Part shown: positions 1-11,600 of the stretch, one piece after another | How the letters are laid out: every line of letters starts with the position of its first letter | Position numbering within the stretch: the stretch's first letter is position 1 | From: Archegozetes longisetosus | Taxonomy: Eukaryota; Arthropoda; Arachnida; Sarcoptiformes; Trhypochthoniidae | Length of the DNA: 64,000 bases | Direction: 5' to 3' | NCBI GenBank assembly: GCA_018873245.2 | Contig: JAEMBT020000008.1 | Span: 4,242,001-4,306,000, forward strand | Made by a program: the position numbers and the translations under genes | Notes under the pieces: model-generated | Seen by the model: only the letters and a program-made list of their open reading frames with translations | Databases searched by the model: none | What the model was told of the DNA's origin: nothing

Positions 1-584
1 TCTACAATAGGAGAAACACCCTTATATTTTGTTTTAGTACGTGTTCGAAGCAAGGTCATCTTAGGTTATCAACCGCAAACTCTTCTCATCCGAAACATTA
101 CCTCTTTTTACGAACTAACAATTCCTTTCAGCTCGACTGTTATATCACTCTTCAGTTACACTACCGAAGGTTATACTACTCCTCAGCTGTGCTATTCTTC
201 AGTTATACTACTCTTCAGCTATACTACTCTTCAGTCAAACTCCTCTTGTTAAGAAGATCCTATCTCAACTACAATGACTCCTTTAGTTTGAACACTTCGT
301 ATCATGTCTTTATCTGTTATATCTAAATCTCACTCTGATGTCTCGTCTCAGAAAAGTTCTGGTCAAAAAAGGTCTTATGTTATAAGCAAAGTTTGCATTT
401 ATGCCAATAAGTTAGTAATGTTTGATTGATTGATTGATTGATTGTTCGTTTATTTGTTTGATTATTATATTGAAAAATTGATGTGTTTATCTTATAATGT
501 GTTGACTTAAAATAAGTTTAATAGAAAAGTTAACTAATTTGATATATTTCTAAAAGGGTATACGAGACAGTACCATCTAAAACA
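1..584. other. Upstream region of first gene, no gene seen
   Basis: No coding region is supported here. Positions about 165-240 hold a degenerate tandem repeat of roughly 18-20 nt built around ACTACTCTTCAGCTAT. Positions 421-446 hold a short TGAT/TTGA tetranucleotide run. The last stretch before position 585 must contain the promoter and 5' UTR of the following gene, but I see no clear core promoter motif. Confidence 0.5.
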
Positions 585-3500
585 ATGAAGTTTGTTGGAG
601 CCTTAACTTTACTGCTTCTTCTTGGTATAAACAACAACATGGAGAGCTGCATCAACAAGTTAAGTGAACACTATAGAAAGAGTCACTTAACACGTTAATG
701 CAACAATCCATTGAATAGCCTATAAGCAAGAATAATTAGTTAATATTTAGATAGATAAATATAACTTTTTCTTGTTTCTTCGATACAGTGGCCGTGTTTT
801 CGGTTGCATTGGCCCAAAATAAAGAAGAAACGGTAAGCTTACTCACAATAATTTTTCTTTGAAAAACTTTCCTTATAATTAAGGACATGTCCCTATTTTC
901 AAATGCAAACAGTTATCATATAAGATAGAAAACAGCCTCAGCTTTACATCAGACTTTATTTTAAGCTTTAACGAATAACCTAAAACTCTTATTCTTGATT
1001 TTTCTTTCATCTTACTTAATATGATTCAGGATTTAAAGTTGTTTAGAATCTATTAAATCAATTATATTTATATATAAATCATTTTTAATGCTAACAAATA
1101 GTTCAAAGCTATTAAATTGAATAAATTGTGACAAACGTTGGCAAAGCGCTTTTAAGCTTTCATAGTATCAATTCAACTATAATTGACTGACCGTAACACT
1201 AAACTCATTCATTAAATGTAATTTACTAGAGATTTGAGTTAATTTAAGAATTAATTAGAATGTATCACGTATTAGGTTATGATAATTTAATTTCAAATCG
1301 TATGAAAGTGATATCTTTCACTCAAATCTGATTATTATAAAAGCATAATTTGAAAAATTAATTCATAAGTGTCTATATTTTTGGACTTCTGTTTCAACCC
1401 AATTGCGTGAAATGCCCTAAAGTAACATTAACAGAGCTATCACAACAACGAAATGTTTAGTAAAGCAGAAAATCTATCTCTAATTCAGCTCTTTTCATAA
1501 TTAGCCATTGAGTGCACTAAGAAATAGTGTTAAAACCTATTTCTTACAACATGCAACTGAGTACTAAATCTAACGATCCATTTCATTAAGCCATTAATTA
1601 ATATTCGTTTAATCTGAATGTTAATAATTTATTTGAGTTATAGTTAAAATAAAATTTGATGAAGCATCTCAACTGCAATATTTAAGCCGATTCTATAAGA
1701 TAATTTGCATCTATGACAGCTCGAACTTGAATCTATTGAAGCATCATTAATAAGCATAATTTATTGCAACACTGTCCCCATACTATATTTCATGGCTTCA
1801 AATCTTATGTTATTGCGATCACGTTCGCGACTAAAATTCAAAGCATCAGCCATTTAGCAATAATCATGAATAAAAACATTATTATTGAGTATAAACTTTA
1901 TGATCGTGGTTTCAATTTGAATCAGATACCTTCTGATTGACAATAAACGGACAAATTAGGAAGTGAATTGAAGAAATATGAGGCATGGGGGAATGTATTA
2001 AAATTTCAATTTGAGAAGCTCAAACTTATGTGCTGCAAGACATCAACAGAATTGTTAGGATGATTGAGTGGTCACTAATAAATAGCTTCAATTGATGATT
2101 AGATGAATCTAAATTAGTTTTAATTTAAATAACTCAATATAAGATCTATTTAAAACTTAATCCTGATTACTTAATATCTTCAATTCATATGCAGATTGAC
2201 GTGACATGGACCTAATACAAAATTTCAATAAGTTGTTTTTCTGGTCAAGTTTGCCCTTAAAATTAGTTTAGTTAAATTTTTCAATTCAATTGATTATTCA
2301 AATGCACTCACACGCTCTTAGAAATCCTTTTGAAATTATCTATCGATCATTTCTTAAGATAATTCCAAATACTTGTCTGGGAGGAAGAACTAGATTTTCA
2401 ATTTATGATAAATTAGTTTAATATTTATGAATAAATGAATTATATATAAAATAATTGTCGATTTGTTGTATAGAAAAGTCAATATGGAATGGCATTCCCT
2501 CTCGAAGACTCTGCTTCATTTAATTCCGAGCAGAGAATCGCAATCATTGGATCAGTTCCGGGTGAAGGATCACAACCTACTACAGAACCTACCAGTGAAC
2601 CACCAGTTACTACCACTTTCACGCCATCAACTGAAGAAACTCCAGCCACTGTAACTGCTTTGCCAGAAGATAATGACAAGAAGTTGGACGAAAGTGATAA
2701 TCAAAACAACGATCAAAATCCAACTTTTGTCATCGCCGGCAATGATGAGGAGGAGGATAAAACTCCGGAAAATGGAGAAGAAAAAGCTAACCCAAGACTT
2801 GTTTTTATTGAACGATTAATGGGTTTGCACTTAAGCGCTCCTCTTAATGGCCAACAGTCAGAAAGAGAGAGAGAAGAAAATAGTGCTGTCGAAAATGGAC
2901 CTCAATCGCCATTCAGGTAATCATCAACATGAGACTGTATAATGCTTTGCGATCAATTTTCTATTTATGAGTTGATAATGAATTGTTTACTAATTGAGGT
3001 ATTAGTGTAATGAAAGGTTAGTTATGTTGCAAATTAGGTTTAGTTAGTTGAGATTTGATATCACTTATTGTAAGTTGCATATTGAGTCGCTTCTTTATTG
3101 GGCCGTTCCCGTATTAAGCCATCTCCGTATTAAGTCGTTTCTTTGTAAATGAGAAAATAGCTTAACCAGGAAACGACTTAATGCGCAACTTACAATAATA
3201 CAACAAACATTCAAACCTTATCCTCAGAGTATTGGGTTGTCAAACCCTATCTCAGGCAAAACTACTGACTAACTTGACTAACTCTCTAGTGTGTTCTGAG
3301 GACTTAATTAACTTTTGATATCCCATATTCTAGAAATCCATTCGACAAAGTGAATGCAAAGTGGGCCTCAAGAATGAGAAAATTTTCAATTCCACTTATG
3401 CAACAGCAACAATCACAACCTGAACCACCAAATCCACTCTTGAGATATGCAGCAGCAGCCATGATGACTAGACTATTAGCAGCCGCCGCACGAGCGCACG

Positions 3501-4970
3501 ATAATGGTAGTAATTTATTTCATTCAACAATCTTATGTCACTCAATACATATTTGAAACCTTTCTCTAAAATTAGGTCCAATGATGGCTAAAGATAAGGA
3601 TGACGATTCAGATGATGAAACAGTTCCTGTATTGCTGGCAACCATGAGATCTAATGAGCACGAAAGAGAACCCTACCCACGACCGATAGCTCCGATGTAC
3701 GGTCGACCAATGCCAAGACCACCAATGATGAGACCACCGATGAGACCTCCGATCAAATACGTTCAGCCGCAGTCAAGAATGGCTTCGATTAATGTACCAC
3801 AACGTGTGATGGCAGCACAAGTGTTGCCTGAAAGAGCACCAGTAATGCAAAGACCATTACCACCATATCAACCAGTTTTGGTAATGTTGGCACACGTGCC
3901 CGTGCCTATGCAAGTGGCAGAGTCCAGAATGGGGGTATCGCCTATTAATCCTTACTATGCTCCGCAACAACATTCAATGCCAATATATCCCCAAGTGCCT
4001 TATGCTGTGCCCATCGGGTAAGTCTCTTATTCACTAATCTTCGTGCGAATTGTCTAAGAATTTTAGTCGAATGATAGCTCTATTAGTTAAAAAATAGGCG
4101 TCTAAATAGACAAAAAGTCTCACAAGCGATGAAACTCGTTCTAACAATCGCTGTTGGAGATTTTCATCACGAACTTAGTCAAACTTTGATTAAACATAAT
4201 GTTTTTGACTCAATTCAGGCAACTTAATAGTCAATCAAAATGAATTTTTAGAACTGGAAACTATTCTAACTTTGCTCTAATGTTACCATTCAAACTATTA
4301 ATCTAGATATCATCCAATACAACGACCAGTAGTGCCGGTCGAAGTCCCAACACCAGTGCACGTCCCGGTTCCCGTTCCTGTGGCTTCATATCATAGACCT
4401 GTGTATCAATCTCCCTACCAAACAGGTCCATATCAAAGACAAGCTACTCCTTCGCGGCCAGTAATTGAAATTCCAATTGAGATCCCAGTTCCAATTCACG
4501 TTCCCGTTCCTGTTTCTGCCCAATCATTCCAATCACATCGCACCGATGCAGATCACGACGCATCGGCCTCAGAAGCAGAACAAGTCGCTATTGTTTACTA
4601 CGATCCCGAAGGCAACGATGGACCCAATGATCATGAAGTTTCTGATCATTTAGAGCCTCAAACATCTGAAAGCCATGAAAACGCTTATAAATTAGGTCCC
4701 GGACAGAAGGGCTATCCGTTTCTCTCTCGTCCATTACCCGATACTCAAAGTGCAACCAAAATGAAGTTATGGCGCGAGTACGTTGGCGCTAAACATGCTT
4801 CCAATCCAGGCGTCAGATATATACCCGTGGCAGTGGCCACCGATGATTCACAAGCTGGTCATGATAGTCATCCTAACCAAGAACACGGCGAAATGGCTGA
4901 ATCTCAATCACATCCCGCTTTCGTCATTCTTGCTGATGATAGTGTAGATGTTCCTCAAGAACATCACTAA
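585..4970 (+). CDS. Secreted Pro/Val-rich protein, 6 exons, 601 aa
   Basis: Exons by splice sites and frame: 585-624, 789-832, 2474-2916, 3334-3506, 3576-4017, 4307-4970 (1806 nt, 602 codons with stop). Joining exons 1 and 2 at the GTATAA donor gives a textbook signal peptide (MKFVGALTLLLLLVAVFSV, cleavage near ALA-Q). Exon 3 codes an acidic, Thr/Pro/Glu-rich segment. Exon 4 has an Ala-rich stretch (AAAAMMTRLLAAAARA). Exon 5 starts with an acidic DKDDDSDDE patch, then a Pro/Arg/Met-rich stretch. Exon 6 carries two related Val/Pro/His blocks, VPTPVHVPVPVPV (near residues 394-406) and IPIEIPVPIHVPVPV (near 436-450), then an acidic His-rich tail. I do not recognise a named family. Composition suggests an extracellular structural protein such as a cuticle or matrix component, but that is inference. 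The later start at GINNNME was rejected because it breaks the frame into exon 2. Confidence 0.8.
3062..3202. repeat. Hairpin repeat inside intron 3
   Basis: ATTGTAAGTTGCATATTGAG (from about 3067) is mirrored by the reverse complement ending in GCGCAACTTACAAT near 3196, with an inner pair around AAGTCGTTTC / GAAACGACTT. Similar phrases (GAGTTGCATATAGAGCCGTT near 33680, AACGACTTAATGAGGAA near 35364) suggest a dispersed short inverted-repeat family. It lies in the intron between exons 3 and 4 of the secreted-protein gene. Confidence 0.5.
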
Positions 4971-7191
4971 AAATATTAAATTCGTTATCTCTTTAGTATT
5001 CGTTTAATTTGCGAATCTTTTCTTTCCAATTCTTTATTATTCTTTCGAATTCTTTACAATTTTTTGCGATTCTTTGCAATTTTTTTGCGATTCTTTGCAA
5101 TTTTCTCAATTGTTTACAATTGTTTGCAATTTTTTGTAATTGTTTGCAATTGTTTGGAACTATTACTAACAATTATGAAGCTTTTGTTTTGTGAGATTGA
5201 ATCAAAATCTGTTTACTAACATGACAAGTAATTGATCTACTATTTTCATCTATTTTCAAACTTTTCACCAACAAAAGTGTTGACCAGATTTCAGATTAAA
5301 CCGAATACTGAAATATGATTAATGAAGCTAAACTTTAAAAGTTTTGTAATTATATTTTCATAAAAGTTTGAAGTTTTTATTAAGTGATCAAAATATATTG
5401 AGTCCAACATCAGAAAGTGATTAAATGAGATCTGACTAATAGTTAAACTATAGCTTAAATATAATAACTTTTCTGTTGATATTTTGTAATTTGACATAAA
5501 AATAATTTTAATGTAAAAATAGTTATAAAATCATATTTTTGTACAGAATGATGACTTGTTTTATTTGAATTATTATTTTATATAAAATTATTTTAAACAT
5601 TTTAATCAATTTAAATTTGATCAAACTTTTTTAAAGTATCATATGGAAAGATAGAAATTAGATATGACTAGAATTGAAACAGAATCCAACAAATTTTAGT
5701 GACAATATACGAGAAAACTAGTCTAAGTGAAAATTGAAAAGTTCTTAAACTTCACGTTAGAGACAGTTGTTATTCAAATTAAAAACCGAATCACTAAAAA
5801 GCTATATTATTAATCTGTTTCAAAATTGATAAAACTATTTAATCATTTAATCTACTCGAACAAATCTATTGCAAGTGTTCACTTATTCTGAAGACTATGG
5901 TTCTAAAGTTAAATACTGTTGGAGTTCAATTGTTATAACTATTTTCAATCACATGCTATTTATAGTATAATATTTCATTTTAAGAGCTTGAAAATAGTTC
6001 ATTCATTACTTATTGAAAAATTTCATGTTTTCAATTTTGTTTCCATAGAATTACAAATATTTGAGTGAAGAAGAATTTCTTAAAATAATTATTAAGAAAT
6101 GGAACATCTTTCAGAGGCAGAATATTCTGTCCTTATACGAGTCTTATACAAGAAATGAACAAATTATTAGAATATTTTATTGTCGATAAGTTCTACACTG
6201 AAAGTTTTGGCAAAAGTCAATTGTTTTATCAGTCAACAAATGAGACAACAGATTACTTAAAATTTACCTCAACGATCAAGTTAGAAGAATTAAATAACTG
6301 CAAATACTTCAAATTAGCTGCTATTCAAGTTTGTACAGACTCATATTCTTCTAAATAAGAATAAAACGATGTCCGATTTTAATCTGATAGAAGAACATAA
6401 TCTACGTTTCTAAATTGTCAACAATGAATTCGAGAAACTAATGGTATCTAATGGTATCTAATGGTATCTAATGGTAAACAACGTAAGGCTCAGACTCAGT
6501 GTGAGCAGTATTCGTTTGAAGTACTTAAAAAACTTTTCAATTAAATATGGGAATTCGTTGCGAAATATTGAAAAACAAAGCTACTAATCTAGAACTGAAA
6601 ATAAAAACAAAGCATCACAACTAAAAATTAGAGCCAAGGATTACGTCAATTGTTAGGGTGAAGTTGACGCCATCAGAAGTTACAATAAGGAAATGATTGA
6701 TGATTGCAATTGTGAAAAGTATACCTAAGTTATTAATTTAAAGCATGGTAATCACATTGGAATTTGTTTCAAATACTTCAGTCGTAGTGAATGATTGGCC
6801 AATCATTTTGAAAGACAATAACTTTGAAAGACAATTACATTTAAAGTGAAACACTATTGAATTTGAAATAGTTTTAAAACATGAATACAATAGAAGAAAA
6901 AGCATATGAAAAGTTATGTCTACTTTGATTATTACATAATTGAAATAGATTTATTATTGTGAGAAAAGGGAATGTTATTAAAACTAATTAAATTGGATTA
7001 CTTCATCAGATTGAGTATTTAAGAACTAGTATTAGATATCTTTTGCCAACTTAAGAGTGATTTGCATCGTTCTAACAGTAAATTGTATGAGAAAATTGTT
7101 GATCGATAATCAAATTTGAAAGTTGACTGCTCGTTTTCAAGTTAAAAATTGATATCTCGCGAACAACGTCAGAGTACTGCGTAATTGAAGT
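4971..7191. other. Intergenic; T-rich repeat and 10-bp tandem repeat
   Basis: No supported gene. An ATTAAA-type polyadenylation hexamer lies just after the stop of the upstream gene. Positions about 5025-5160 hold a degenerate T-rich repeat built on ATTCTTTGCAATTTTTTGCG and AATTGTTTGCAATT. Positions about 6438-6476 hold nearly four copies of the 10-mer ATGGTATCTA. The short open frames here have no recognisable features. Confidence 0.5.
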
Positions 7192-7838
7192 ATAATAATT
7201 GAAGCTTTAACTGCAAGAGGAGCCTCCTCTCTATCTCTAAGTGTCAAAAGGGCTCATTAAGCACCAGTATCTGTATTTCACATTTAGCGCTATAGTTCTT
7301 CAATATTTTTTTAATCTGAGTCTTAAGTTTAAGATTGTTAGTATAAGAAGTATTGAAGATTACTTTTAAATTTAGAGATGAGACTATTAAGGGTTGAAAA
7401 CTAATTCAACTTTTGATATCCTTATGAAACTTTTAGCTTGATTTCAGTAGAGTTTGATGTAGATGTAAGTTTGCACTAATAATCATTTGTATAGCATGTA
7501 GATCATTTATAAGTTACATTATTTTTTATACAATTAAAACATTTCGCGATAAAACTTATTAAAGTCTTATCTCTGTATTATTTTATCATTAGTTATGCGT
7601 TCAAAAATTAACTAGATCAAAACTTATATGAATATATGTCTTCATGTATACGTTTTGATGTCTTAGTAACAAAAGTAAGGCTCAGATTAAAAATGTTCGA
7701 TTAGTCAATAAAGCTAAATGACTAAAACTTAATACCTAATATGAATTTTTGGTTTGGGTTCATCACTAATAAGAAGTTCTTTTCATATTTGAAGGTAGAG
7801 AAGAGGCTCTTCTTGCAGTTAAAGCTTCAATTGTTCTC
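7192..7838. repeat. Element bounded by ~45-bp inverted repeats
   Basis: AATTGAAGCTTTAACTGCAA at about 7195 recurs inverted as TTGCAGTTAAAGCTTCAATT ending near 7835. The arms extend through GAGGAGCCTCCTCTCTATCTC and its imperfect complement, about 45 bp with a few mismatches. The 550 bp between shows no coding region. It is probably a non-autonomous DNA transposon. No target duplication could be fixed by eye. Confidence 0.5.
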
Positions 7839-8046
7839 TAAATACAGAAATTCATAAAATAGCAACTCTGTTGCAAACAGAACAATTCAATACTGGCTAG
7901 AATATCATATGAAAAGAAAAATCGAAAAACTGCGCCATCAAAGTCCAGTGCAACAATCCAGTCGAAAGTATTTAGATAAACTTTAGCAATTCAAGCGAGA
8001 AATTAGACTATTTAGAATAGAGTCGACAAATTTGCTTATATGAAAT

Positions 8047-8698
8047 GTACAGTTAAGACCGTAGGAGCATGAAAATGAACTTATTATTGATTTTTGATAA
8101 AACTTCAAATTTTGATAACTTAAGTTGAAAAATAGAAATGACAAACTTTGAAAGAACTTTAAATCATTCATAAGCGAAGTATGCATTGTATTACAAACAG
8201 ATTATTAGTAGACATTTTCAGCAACAGTCAGCAGAACATATTTTGTGTTAATATTTAAAATGCATTTTTTTAAATAACAATCACTGGAGAAGAGGACAAC
8301 CTATCACTAAATCCGAGACAAATTTAATAGTATATTTTCTTGGAGCTCTTTCGCTTATCTTGTATTAAAGCGTTTGAAATATCCTGCGGTTTAAAGCCAG
8401 CTCCAAGAAAATATACTATTAAATTTGTCTCGGATTTAGTGATAGGTTGTCCTCTTCTCCAGTGATTGTTATTTAAAAAATGCATTTTAAATATTAACAC
8501 AAAATATGTTCTGCTGACTGTTGCTGAAAATGTCTACTAATAATCTGTTTGTAATACAATGCATACTTCGCTTATGAATGATTTAAAGTTCTTTCAAAGT
8601 TTGTCATTTCTATTTTTCAACTTAAGTTATCAAAATTTGAAGTTTTATCAAAAATCAATAATAAGTTCATTTTCATGCTCCTACGGTCTTAACTGTAC
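8047..8698. repeat. Near-perfect 300-bp palindrome, 51-bp loop
   Basis: The left arm (8047-8347) begins GTACAGTTAAGACCGTAGG and is repeated as its reverse complement in the right arm (8399-8698). The only difference noticed is a run of seven T on the left against six A on the right within TGCATTTTTT. The 51-bp loop (8348-8398) is unique. There is no obvious TIR/target-duplication signature of a known superfamily and no transposase. It could be a foldback element, a recent inverted duplication or a hairpin-RNA locus. An assembly fold-back artefact is possible, though the loop and the one-base difference argue against a simple one. Confidence 0.85.
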
Positions 8699-11600
8699 GT
8701 TTGAAACTAATTATCAGTTGTTTATGTTTTAAATACTAGAAGTTCGATATCTTTATCTTTTGATATTGTTGTTTTCGATATTTGTAGATCAGTAAAAGCC
8801 TTCCACAAAACTTTGAAGGACTATCCGTTAACAGGCTTTTTAAGGATTATTTCATATGAAAACTCATAACTCTATTGGATCTGAGATTATTATTTTATTC
8901 CTACAGAAAACTATAAAATCTAATTAGATATTTAGATGGATAAATCTAGAAATGATTAACATTTTACTCACTTTATGCTTAATACATTAGATTTAATACT
9001 AAACAACAAATTGCTTAAATTTGACAATAGCACTAACGTTAAAGTGAAATGTTTTCGATTCCGATCGATATAGTCAAGTAAAATACCGCCATCAATGGCT
9101 ATCAAAATATGATTGATATGCTTGAACACGTAAATCACCTAAAGATTGATCACTTCTAAAATGACTCCAATGCTGACGGGTATCCAGTTTCTATAGAACA
9201 AATTCAATGAGGAATTAAGTCTAACAACTCTAATATTAAAAGATTTTGCCAATACTTTTGTATTGAGTTCAAGGAGAACCCCATGCTTACAACTTGTTAA
9301 AGTCTAATTTGAGTACCATGGAATAGATGAGACAAATAAAAGAATGAGAAACTCATTAACGGAGAAAGGTTTCAAACTGATGTGAGAGGAAATGAATTTT
9401 TGCGAGGACTACAACTGTAGGTTAGAATTAATTTCGAGTGAGTGCCAAATGGCGACTGTCGCATCTATTCTGCTAAGAATAGTGAAGCCACAAATTAATA
9501 CTGAGATGGGGTAAAGTTTAGTTACATTCAAAGCTGACAAAGATATTATCTCAATCAACAATTTTAAAGCCCTAATACTACAGTCAATGTAATATTAAAT
9601 ATCCGAACATTGATTCAAATAACTTGAATATTCATACTGGGACTAATTGTCATAACTATACCAACTAAACAAGAGCTCATCGTATTAGTCAGTGTTGTAT
9701 GAGCTCAAATGTATCCCTCGTTGAGATTTTCTGTGGAGAAAGAAATGAGGAAGACTTATTTATCCAAATGCGAAATTTTGTTTGCAGAAGTTGTAGAAGT
9801 AAAACTCATAATGTTAATGTTTTTCTTAAGATCGTTGCCATTGGTCCTGCCGGAATTCTTGCGACGAACAATATTTGATGATCAAATTTTTAAAATTAAT
9901 ATTTTAAAAAGTGAAATTATTATTAATCAAACGAATTCAAACTGATAACATTAGTGTTATTTGCGTTTTAAAAATGTCATCCCTTTAATACATCAAAACA
10001 ACTGTTAATTCAATCAGTTTATGACATGAAATCAATTTTAGATATTTGATTAACCAATATATTGAATCATGTGTAAAATTATTCAGGAATAGCTTCAATT
10101 TAAATGAAACCATAAAGATTCAACAGGCTCAGAGACCCGAGCCTGAGTCTGGATTAGTAGGGACTCAGATCAGATTAATGCTAGCCCATGTCAATCATCG
10201 ATTATTTGAAAAGCATGATTTTTGAACGTTACTTTCAGAAACTATTATTTCTCGGTTTGAATTAGATTCAAATTATTTAAAAACTGAAATCTTCATTGGA
10301 ACCTCTTTGAGAAAGATTGACAGCAATGTTAAAACGCATTAATTTTTACATTTCCCCAAAGCTACGAACGTTCACTTGGAGGTATTTGAACAAATCACTA
10401 CGGATGTTAAAATTGAATGTTCAATCTTTCAGTCATTTACATTCCTCTAGTTAGAAAGCATTCAAAACAAGAAATGCAAACATTTAACGCAATTAATCAG
10501 TAAAATAGTTCGTTAGCTGTCAAAAGAAGATTTAAACAACTCTAAGAAATATTCAACATTGAAATTTGAAGAATTTAGCAATTTTAAAGCTATTTTTAAA
10601 TTAGAAAATTTAAATTAATTCTATATTTGTATATTATATTTTGGATAGTTTTGAATATAATTAATTCCGATTCTCATAGCAAACTAGAAAACACTTTCCC
10701 AAAAAAACTGGCAATTCTATTATCAAATCAGGTCTTTTGAATCCAGATAACCTGAGAAAGACTCTTTCTCTGAGTTTGAATTGATTTTTCGAAGTTCTCT
10801 GGGACCCTGAATTTTGAGCTTATAAACCTACTTTGAGAGAATAATCAGAGCTAATGAAAATGTTATCGCAAAGTTTTTAATTGATAACATCAAAGTGAAA
10901 AGTGATAAGAAAATAGACTGAGAATTGACTATTAATTGCATTTTGATTATTATTTAAAGCTGCAAGCTAATGAAAGAGCTTTGGTTCTGATCGATGAGAC
11001 TGCTTATAACTTGTTGATCTGCTATTTTTCAAAAAATAAAACCAACACATAAACTAAATAATAAAACTACTATCAATCAGTAATAACTAATTGATGGAAC
11101 CTAAAGTCGTTTGAAAGTTAAGTTGACTTAAACAAGTAAAAAGACTTCCGGAATAAGTGAATATTTGAAGAAAATTGAAACTAAATTTGATTACTATATT
11201 GAGTTGATAACAATTTAATAGATATGGTAAGTTATATCTGAATGCGTTCTCAAATGAACAGAACAGATGGTTTTGAAAACAATTAATGGCATAAGATGAT
11301 AAAACTACAAGTTTTAAATAACTCTAACTCGTATAAAAGCTTTTAACGAAAGTGGTTTTCTATTTTAAGTTAAAGAGACTTCGATATGATTTGTTTTAAA
11401 TAATAAAATGTTTCAATTGGTGTCTCCTTAAAATAAATCAATTAACTGTATGACGAAACAGAGATATTTGTTTAACCAGACTAGAAAGTAGGGGAACATA
11501 AGCAACAGAGAGAAAACCAAGTTTTTAAATATTTCAAAATCCTTTCAATTTGATTGAAAATTTGAAACTCATTTTCAACTGTTTTCATGATGGCATAAAC

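Noticed and set aside
7983-8186. Minus-strand ORF, mirrored in the right palindrome arm
   Set aside because: Duplicated only because of the palindrome; no domain and not conserved beyond the arms.
9709-9945. 78-codon plus-strand ORF
   Set aside because: No recognisable motif, no neighbouring exon, isolated in a gene-poor stretch.
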